A stretch of DNA of 64,000 nt from positions 1 through 64,000 of the forward strand of contig JAJBVE010000079.1 in assembly GCA_020859995.1 (NCBI GenBank), written 5' to 3'. Shown one piece after another: positions 8,272-14,505 of this stretch; the stretch's first letter is position 1; each line of letters starts with the position of its first letter. The position numbers and the translations under genes were made by a program. This DNA is from Clostridiales bacterium. Lineage in GTDB: Bacteria; Bacillota; Clostridia; Lachnospirales; Lachnospiraceae. The notes under the pieces are model-generated. The model was not told the DNA's origin. It did not search any database and was given only the letters and a program-made list of their open reading frames with translations.

Positions 8272-9528
8272 CTATTCGTTTTTCTTATTCCTCTGCCCAT
8301 GAATATACACTTCTCGAACGCAAAGCTCCTGATCGAGTATCACCAGATTCGCGTACTTTCCAGGCTCCAGACTTCCATATTCGTCAAAGATCCCCACCAC
8401 TTTTGCAGAGTTGACCGCAGCCGCGCGGACGGCGCTCGAAAGAGGGATACCCATCGTTTTCACAGCTGCGCGCAGGCAGTCCATCAGGTTGGAGGCGGAA
8501 CCCGCCAGCGTCCCATCCGGGAGGGTGGCACGTTTTTGTCTGACCTGAAAATGCTGGCCGCCCAATTCATACTCGCCGTCCGGCATTCCGCATGCCCGCA
8601 GGCTGTCGCTGATCAGGATGACGCGCTCCTCGCCAAAAAGCCGAAATGTAGCGCGCACCACTGCCGGATGAATATGGATGCCGTCGCAGATCAGTTCTAC
8701 CATGCAGGAAGGATCGTCCGCGGCCGCCCCAATCGGTCCCGGTTCCCGGTGATGAAATCCCGGCATTGCGTTGTAAAGATGCGTAATCTGGGAAGCACCC
8801 GCTTCGAGCGCCCTGCGCGTTGTCTCGTAATCAGCCGTCATGTGTGCCAGGGAAATATTTACTTTTTCTGCGTGCGCGCGAATAAACTCCAGAGCACCGT
8901 CCACCTCCGGCGCCAGCGCTATCGTGCGGATACATCCATTCGACGCCTCATTTAACCGTTGAAACAGCTCCGCATCCGGTCTGCGGATAAACCGCTCGTT
9001 CTGCGCCCCTTTTTTCGCTGCGCTGATAAACGGCCCTTCCAGATACAGACCGGCCAGAACGGCACCGACTGTCTCCCCTTCCGCATGATAACCTGCAGCG
9101 GTCTGTGCTGTCCCATCCGTCCATTTTTCCCTGCGGTACGCGGCGGCAGCCCTCACTGATTTGTCCGGCCATTCTTCCTCACGATATGCGGCAGCAGCCC
9201 GCGCCACCGCCATCAGCTGTTCTTCCGAGACTGTCATGGTCGCAGGTGTGATCGTCGTGATCCCATGTGCTCCCTCATAGCGGGCAATCCTGCGGAACGC
9301 TTCGACCGTGCCGTCGCAGGCGTCGCTGCCGGCGCAGCCATGAAAATGGATATCCGTAAGTCCTGGTATCACGTAACAGCCGGAAGCATCAATCACCGTA
9401 TCTTCTCCCTCGCGCGCCTCATAAGCCTCACGTTCCAGAATGCGTTCACCCGCCATATATACCGTCTTGTCCTCAAAACGATTCTGTTCCGTATACACCA
9501 TTCCATTCAGAATCCGGTACTTTTTCAT
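8272..9528 (-). CDS. nagA: N-acetylglucosamine-6-phosphate deacetylase
   Basis: The 418-residue amidohydrolase removes acetate from GlcNAc-6-phosphate in amino sugar catabolism and cell-wall recycling. Diagnostic segments are the metal-binding HFHGCAGSD, the catalytic-site YLEGPFISAAKKGAQ, SLAHMTADYETTRRALEAGA, THLYNAMPGFHHREPG and CDGIHIHPAV, and the catalytic aspartate in ILISDSLRACGM. The protein is about 30-40 residues longer than usual because of a repetitive insertion at about residues 118-156, where an Ala-Ala-Tyr-Arg unit recurs three times (AAAYREEEWPDKSV, AAAYRREKWTDGTA, AAGYHAEGE). Start 9528 is preceded by GGGGAGGCAGGG. No nagB lies nearby. Confidence 0.95.
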   Translation of the reverse strand: MKKYRILNGMVYTEQNRFEDKTVYMAGERILEREAYEAREGEDTVIDASGCYVIPGLTDIHFHGCAGSDACDGTVEAFRRIARYEGAHGITTITPATMTVSEEQLMAVARAAAAYREEEWPDKSVRAAAAYRREKWTDGTAQTAAGYHAEGETVGAVLAGLYLEGPFISAAKKGAQNERFIRRPDAELFQRLNEASNGCIRTIALAPEVDGALEFIRAHAEKVNISLAHMTADYETTRRALEAGASQITHLYNAMPGFHHREPGPIGAAADDPSCMVELICDGIHIHPAVVRATFRLFGEERVILISDSLRACGMPDGEYELGGQHFQVRQKRATLPDGTLAGSASNLMDCLRAAVKTMGIPLSSAVRAAAVNSAKVVGIFDEYGSLEPGKYANLVILDQELCVREVYIHGQRNKKNE

Positions 9529-9596
9529 CCCTGCCTCCCCGCCTTCACCTTGACGTTTTTCGAACCATCAGCGGCAAAATCTGTTACAGACTTTGA

Positions 9597-9953
9597 TCAT
9601 TCTTTCATCTTCGGCTTAAAAATCCAGCTCGCGATATAAGAAAAGATCAGCGCCGCGCTGATCCCGACCGCGCTTGCCTTCAGGCCGCCAGCGAACAGCC
9701 CCAGCAATCCCTTATCATCGACCGCCTCTTTCACGCCCTTCCACAGCGTATTTCCAAAGCCCAGCAGCGGCACAGATGCCCCTGCTCCGGCAAAATCAAT
9801 CAATTTATCATACCATCCAAAAGAGCCGAGCACCGCGCCCAGGCACACGAGAATCACCATAACCCGCCCCGGCATCAGCTTCGTTTTTTCCAGTAAAATC
9901 TGGACGAGCGCGCAGATCAGGCCGCCCACCCAAAAAGCGTTAAAATAATCCAT
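9597..9953 (-). CDS. spoVAE: Stage V sporulation protein AE
   Basis: The 118-residue membrane protein matches SpoVAE, part of the SpoVA channel that moves dipicolinic acid into the forespore and out on germination. It has an amphipathic start (MDYFNAFWVGGLICALVQIL), further hydrophobic segments (VMVILVCLGAVLGSF and ASAVGISAALIFSYIASWIF) and the conserved GASVPLLGFGN loop. Start 9953 has a clear GGGGGAC ribosome binding site; the longer frame to 10019 lacks one. It follows spoVAD by 140 bases, in the usual order. Expression would be in the forespore (sigma-G), but I did not identify a promoter. Confidence 0.9.
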   Translation of the reverse strand: MDYFNAFWVGGLICALVQILLEKTKLMPGRVMVILVCLGAVLGSFGWYDKLIDFAGAGASVPLLGFGNTLWKGVKEAVDDKGLLGLFAGGLKASAVGISAALIFSYIASWIFKPKMKE

Positions 9954-10093
9954 AATAGTCCCCCTTTTTCTGCTGTCATCCTTCTTTGAAACACCGGCCG
10001 CCGCTAAAGCACTATACATGCACTATGCACGCACCGGAACGGTACATCCCTGCATGTAATTACGCGGAATGCTGATATCACATTATGCACGCA

Positions 10094-11107
10094 CTATACC
10101 CGTTCCAGAATCACTGCGTGCGCAATCCCCGGCACGCTCTGTCCCTCATTAAAGCTGACTTTTGAGAGCAGCGCCCCCGTCGGCACAAACAAAACCCTGT
10201 TCCAGAGGCCCGACTCGATTTGGGGAAGAATCATTGCCGCAAGGACGACCGCAGAGCAGCCGCATCCGCTCCCTCCCGCGTGCGTATCCTGTTTTTCTTT
10301 ATCGTAAATCTCTAAACCGCAGTCCATGTGCTGTCCGGAAATATCGTATCCCTTTTCCTTCATCAGATCAAGCAGGATGCGGCTTCCGACCTCACCAAGG
10401 TCGCCGGTAATGATTTTATCGTAGTCCTCCGGTCGGAAATGAAAATCCTTCAGGTTCTGACAGATGGTATCCTGCGCCGCCGGAGCCATGCACGCGCCCA
10501 TGTTCATGTTATCGCGGACACCCATGTCCACAATTTTCCCCGGTGTCGCGCCGCGCACCTTTACATGCCCGCCTCTGGCGGAAAGTAGAAAGGCTCCGCT
10601 CCCTGTAACCGTCCAGGTAGCTGATAAGGGACGCTGATTTCCATACCCAAGGGGAAACCGAAACTCCTTCTCTGCGCTGCCAAAATGACTGGACGTGATT
10701 GCTGCCGCGTAATCCGCGTATCCTCCCGCCACCGTCATCGCGGAAAGCATCAGAGACTCTCCGCAGGTCGAACACGCGCCGTATAGCCCAAAAAGCGGAA
10801 TCTCCGTATCTCCATTTCCAAAAGAAGTCGCAATCAGCTGCGCGAGCAGATCTCCGCCAAACAGATACCGGATCTGGCAGTTTTTCAGGCCTGCTTTCCC
10901 GATCGCCGTCTGCAAAGCCTCCTTCTGCATCGTACTTTCCGCCTTTTCCCAGGTGTCCTCCCCAAATTCTGCCTCATCACAGACAAAATCAAACGCCTCA
11001 CCAAGAGGACCTTCGCCCTCCTTGGGGCCAACCACTGAGGCACTGCTGACAATCCGCGGCGCGTTCTGAAACTCTACGCTCTGCTCTCCCATCATTTGAT
11101 TAATCAT
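10094..11107 (-). CDS. spoVAD: Stage V sporulation protein AD (dipicolinate-binding, thiolase fold)
   Basis: The 337-residue protein has the SpoVAD size and sequence: YLFGGDLLAQLIATSFG, LYGACSTCGESLMLSAM, the conserved SSHFGSAEKEFRFPLGYG, and MGVRDNMNMGACMAPAAQD. SpoVAD sits on the outer face of the spore inner membrane and binds dipicolinic acid during uptake. ATG 11107 is chosen because GAGGAGG lies five bases upstream; a TTG at 11125 would overlap that site. In Bacilli and Clostridia spoVAD normally follows spoVAC, but here plsC is the next gene upstream, so the set is incomplete at this locus. Confidence 0.93.
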   Translation of the reverse strand: MINQMMGEQSVEFQNAPRIVSSASVVGPKEGEGPLGEAFDFVCDEAEFGEDTWEKAESTMQKEALQTAIGKAGLKNCQIRYLFGGDLLAQLIATSFGNGDTEIPLFGLYGACSTCGESLMLSAMTVAGGYADYAAAITSSHFGSAEKEFRFPLGYGNQRPLSATWTVTGSGAFLLSARGGHVKVRGATPGKIVDMGVRDNMNMGACMAPAAQDTICQNLKDFHFRPEDYDKIITGDLGEVGSRILLDLMKEKGYDISGQHMDCGLEIYDKEKQDTHAGGSGCGCSAVVLAAMILPQIESGLWNRVLFVPTGALLSKVSFNEGQSVPGIAHAVILERV

Positions 11108-11311
11108 CTCATCCTCCTCATTCAAAACCTGTCATTTGTTAATTCCCGCGTAGTTTATTTTTCTCTTTTTTCTCTATATTATACAGGTTTGAATTATACA
11201 GTTTTGAACGGATTTTTAATCAGTCAGACCGCGATTCACCCGCGCCGCTCAGTCACCGCCGCGATCTTCTCTCTGATTCATGCGCTGTATTTCTCCGTGA
11301 GCTTCTCTCTA

Positions 11312-11414
11312 AATTCACGCATAGGAATCCTCCGCGATTTTTCTTAATTCACGCGCAGGATTCCTCCGCGATTTTTCTTAATTCACGCGCAGGATTCCTC
11401 CGCAATTTTTTCCT
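11312..11414. repeat. Three tandem copies of a 34-bp unit covering the 3' end of plsC
   Basis: Copies start at 11312, 11346 and 11380. The rightmost copy encodes the last codons of plsC and its stop; the other two lie just beyond the gene as non-coding duplicates. This looks like replication-slippage expansion of a gene end. Confidence 0.8.
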
Positions 11415-12099
11415 CGATCCGCCGCCTTACTTCCGCCGCGATCTGGGTTGTCTTCATATCTTTGTATTCTTCATAAAGAATCGGGTCCAAAAAATGTGCC
11501 TGTACCGTCACCCGCTCAAGGGAGCCGGTGTCCATCGCCTTATAGGAATCAATAAGCGCCACCGGGATGATCGGGCATTTCGCCTTTGTCGCGCTCTTGA
11601 AGCTGCCGCCCTTGAATTCCTGCACCTTGTTGCCGTCACGGCTGCGCGTACCCTCCGCGAAGATGATGTATTTGCCGCCTTTTTTCACATCCTCCGCCAC
11701 CTGCAGGACAACCTGCAGTCCCTGGCGCGCGTCTGACCGGTCCAGAGCGAGAGCGCCCAGGCATTGGATGATCTGCTTCAGAAGCGGGATTTTCGTGAGT
11801 TCCTGCTTAAGTACAACGGAAATCGGCTGCTCGTGCAGATCAATCAGCACCATCACATCAAACAGCCCCTGATGGTTGGGATACAGGATATATCCGCCCT
11901 CCCTGGGCAGCTTTTCCAGGCCGGTGGAAACCACGTCGACACGCCCGCCTTTGATCCCCCGCTCCGCGATTTCATGAACAGTGGAGTACCGCTGCTCAAT
12001 CGTGTAGCGTTCCGGATGCGCCGCTCTTCTTAACAGCTGAATTAACACCCTCGGCACATGCACGAGATTCATCAGCATCATCCACAAAATACGCTTCAT
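11383..12099 (-). CDS. plsC: 1-acyl-sn-glycerol-3-phosphate acyltransferase
   Basis: The 238-residue protein adds the second acyl chain in phosphatidic acid synthesis at the cytoplasmic membrane. It carries the acyltransferase motifs in order: NHQGLFD (H-x4-D catalytic pair), the substrate-binding FAEGTRSRDGN, and CPIIPVALID. An N-terminal hydrophobic segment (MKRILWMMLMNLVHVPRVLI) is a likely membrane anchor. Start 12099 has AAGGAGGAG upstream. It is the last gene of an apparent MarR-HAD-PlsC operon, 14 bases after the HAD gene. The terminal codons lie in a 34-bp tandem repeat that continues past the stop. Confidence 0.92.
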   Translation of the reverse strand: MKRILWMMLMNLVHVPRVLIQLLRRAAHPERYTIEQRYSTVHEIAERGIKGGRVDVVSTGLEKLPREGGYILYPNHQGLFDVMVLIDLHEQPISVVLKQELTKIPLLKQIIQCLGALALDRSDARQGLQVVLQVAEDVKKGGKYIIFAEGTRSRDGNKVQEFKGGSFKSATKAKCPIIPVALIDSYKAMDTGSLERVTVQAHFLDPILYEEYKDMKTTQIAAEVRRRIEEKIAEESCA

Positions 12100-12113
12100 T
12101 TTTGCACTCCTCC

Positions 12114-12758
12114 TTAACCAATCATCTCTTTGAGCTGTGCGAAACAGGAAATTTCTCCGTCCCTATGGTCTGCCGTTCCGAATCCATACGCCGCGTACAC
12201 AAAGGAAACCCCTGCCTGCGCGGCCGCATCAGCGTCGCCCTGTGTGTCTCCCACATAAACCGGTGTCTTCAGCCCGTTTCGGTCCGCCAGCAGGCGGATA
12301 TTCTCACCCTTGCTTTTACCTGTATTTCCAAAGCACTCAATATCCGTCACATAAGGCCCCAGGCCCGTCTTTTTCAGGAACAGCTCAATATAGCCGGACT
12401 GACAGTTGCTTACAATAAATACCGGCACCTTTTTTGACAGCTCCCGGATGGTCTGCTGCACGAGAGGATAGCAGATCCGGCACTCCGTTTCATCCATATG
12501 TTCCAGCGCCTGCTGTTCGTAGTTACTGCAGACATCCATAATCTGGCTGCGCTGCTCTTTTGTCAGATCCGGCAGCAGATTTTCCGCTATCACATCCATC
12601 GTCCTGCCAAAAAGCCCCCGCAGCATTTGAGCGGTCACCGTCATATCCGGACATCCATTTTCCCGCACAGCTCTGGTCCAGGCCTTCGCGACAATTCCCG
12701 TAGAATCCCAAAGCGTGCCATCCACATCAAGTATGATTCCATCTGTCTCTAATCTCAT
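12114..12758 (-). CDS. HAD superfamily hydrolase, phosphoglycolate phosphatase-like
   Basis: The 214-residue protein is a haloacid dehalogenase-type phosphatase. Motif I is LDVDGTLWDS with the nucleophilic Asp, motif II the Ser in VFIVSNCQSG, motif III the Lys in GNTGKSKGENI, and motif IV VGDTQGDADAAAQAG. A helical cap lies between motifs I and II, as in the Gph/PGMB-like subfamily. The physiological substrate is unknown. The start at 12758 has GGGAGATTG upstream. The gene sits between a MarR-type gene and plsC on the same strand with small gaps, so the three are probably cotranscribed. Confidence 0.88.
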   Translation of the reverse strand: MRLETDGIILDVDGTLWDSTGIVAKAWTRAVRENGCPDMTVTAQMLRGLFGRTMDVIAENLLPDLTKEQRSQIMDVCSNYEQQALEHMDETECRICYPLVQQTIRELSKKVPVFIVSNCQSGYIELFLKKTGLGPYVTDIECFGNTGKSKGENIRLLADRNGLKTPVYVGDTQGDADAAAQAGVSFVYAAYGFGTADHRDGEISCFAQLKEMIG

Positions 12759-12820
12759 AAATTCAATCTCCCATGAAAAGTAAACGGTTCCTGCCGTTTC
12801 TCATGAACAACGCCCATTGC

Positions 12821-13503
12821 TCAAAGCAGCCATACATCCGGATCCTGCTTCTTTGCGCTTTTCTCCGGCTCCGGAGATCGAGCAGGCGACGGCTCGTCGT
12901 CTCCTGCACGGTCCTGCGCGTCATTGGCAGGGGGCTGCTGCGGTTGCGTCCCCTCTCTTCGGTCGTGGGATATCCCGCCCGAAGGGCGGAGATGCCACCC
13001 GGCGAGGGCAGGCCGCTCCTCCCGTTCCGATATGCTTCGCGTGAGTCGGGGCTGCTGCATTTTTTCTCTGACGTTGGGGAAGCCGGCCTCGCTTTCCTTT
13101 CGCGCGCGCGCTTCCAGTGTATGCAGCACTTTGCAGAACTGCCCGTACTCAGCATCAGAGAGGCCCTCCAGCAGCCAGTCATAAAAAAGTCTTCCGCTGA
13201 GCCCGCGTCATTCATCTTTGCCGTCTTTTCCTCCGGAAACAGCAGCTGGCTGCGGGCATCTTTCGGATTGCTCCTGCGCGATAGATATCCCTTCTGCTCC
13301 AGATTGACTGCCCGCCGCGCAAGCGCGCCCTTATCCATGCCGAGCCGTGCGCAGGCATCCTTCTGTGAAATGCCAGGCTGCTGCTTCACAAGTCTCAGAA
13401 GCTCATATTCCGCTGTCCCAAGCCCTGCCTCACGCATCAGGCGTACCGACAGCAGGTTAGCGGTCTGCGCGATTTTCGATATTTCATTTCCAGAATCACT
13501 CAT
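12821..13503 (-). pseudogene. MarR family transcriptional regulator, frameshifted in a run of six T residues
   Basis: The first 105 or so residues are a MarR-type winged helix (QQPGISQKDACARLGMDKGA for the recognition region, then GYLSRRSNPKDARSQLL for the wing). After EDFF the reading frame loses the family pattern. One base away, a second frame continues it: YDWLLEGLSDAEYGQFCKVL, then a helix ending in ESEAGFPNVREKMQ, and runs to 12821. The switch point is the T6 run (A6 at 13183-13188 on the plus strand); seven T residues would restore the frame. The original frame runs on to a stop at 12763. The C-terminal extension past residue about 150 is encoded by a REP-like palindrome (12949-13011). 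Start 13503 follows AGGGGTGA. Confidence 0.7.
12949..13011. repeat. REP-like palindromic element inside the MarR-type gene
   Basis: The core is GGGATATCCC (12967-12976) followed by a CGCCCGAAGGGCG hairpin and GATGCCACCCGGCGAGGG. The same modules occur, in the opposite orientation, inside the GH115 gene at 15421-15477 and 16451-16502, and as a tandem array at 38899-39016. Confidence 0.7.
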
Positions 13504-13725
13504 TGTATCACCCCTGTTTTCATCTCATATATAGTTGCACCATCAACCAGAAACATATTACCACAGCCGCTTACATCTGGCAAGCATTATCTTAGGCTTC
13601 GGCAGCAGGCGCGAGCAGCTTTAGCTGCTAATTTCCAATCGCGGCTCTGTGCATAAAAAAGCGTGCAGACCCTCCGCCTGCACGCCTCCGTAAAAACAAT
13701 CCTGTGGCAGATACTCCCAGCCACA

Positions 13726-14253
13726 TTAAACCCTTATCACATAATCCTGCTTACGCGGTTTCGCTGCCGGAGCATCGCCCGCGCCGTAGCCCAGAATACA
13801 ATTGGCTACGCCGACATAATTCTCATCAAGTCCCCAGCTCTTCATAAGCGCAAGACCTTCCTCAGAAGAAAAAGCCTCCTTCGCGCGGTAAATATAGCAG
13901 GAATCCACGCCAACCGCATGCGCGGCATTCAAAAGGTTTCCCGCCACCAGGCAGGCATCCTCAAACCATGTAGGAGCTGCCTCTTTATTGCCAAATACAA
14001 TCGCGACCACCGGCGCGCCATAGAACGGATCCACATCCGTCTTCCCCATCACGGCGGCATTCAGGCCGCTGATCTTTTTAACCAGTTCCGGATCCTGCAC
14101 CAGCACAATCACAGGCGACTGCCGCCCCATACCGGTAGGCGCGTACGTAGCCGCTTCAAGGATCGCGTCAAGCTTATCCTGCTCAATGGGGCGCTCCGAA
14201 TAGCTGCGCACACTGCGTCGTGTTTTCAGACTTTCCAATACCATATTTTCCAT
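13726..14253 (-). CDS. Nitroreductase family protein
   Basis: The 175-residue flavoprotein has the FMN-binding signature of the family: SLKTRRSVRSYSERPI at the N-terminus, AATYAPTGMGRQSPVIVLV, the central EDACLVAGNLLNAAHAVGVD helix and CILGYG near the C-terminus. Members reduce nitro compounds, quinones or flavins with NAD(P)H in the cytoplasm; the natural substrate is not predictable. Start 14253 is seven bases past an AGGAGGA site; the ATG two codons earlier would be too close to it. It is monocistronic. Confidence 0.9.
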   Translation of the reverse strand: MENMVLESLKTRRSVRSYSERPIEQDKLDAILEAATYAPTGMGRQSPVIVLVQDPELVKKISGLNAAVMGKTDVDPFYGAPVVAIVFGNKEAAPTWFEDACLVAGNLLNAAHAVGVDSCYIYRAKEAFSSEEGLALMKSWGLDENYVGVANCILGYGAGDAPAAKPRKQDYVIRV

Positions 14254-14415
14254 GATCATTCCTCCTGGTTGGTACAAAATCATAAAAGCAGCCAAAATCC
14301 CCGAATGTTACCTGGGGTTCACCGCGATCATTATACTCCCTCCGGCCGTTTTTTACAATCCCTAACCTATCCCAGCGCCTTTAATTTTTTAGCAATTTTT
14401 TAGCAAAATACGTGT

Positions 14416-14454
14416 AGAGGGTCACAGGTTCGAGTCCAGCTATCTCCACTTTTA
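14416..14454 (+). other. Possible 3'-end remnant of a tRNA gene
   Basis: The segment contains a T-loop-like GGTTCGAGTCC and an acceptor-like TATCTCCA, as in alanine tRNAs ending in a TCTCCACCA-type sequence. The T-stem is imperfect (ACAGG against CCAGC), the CCA is not intact, and no D-arm or anticodon arm precedes it. It may be an attachment-site scar of an integrated element next to the polysaccharide locus. No matching second site was found in the window. Confidence 0.35.
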
Positions 14455-14505
14455 AGAGCCGGGTATGATTGCCCGCTCTTTGCATAGCTGCTGTGCAAAT
14501 GATTG

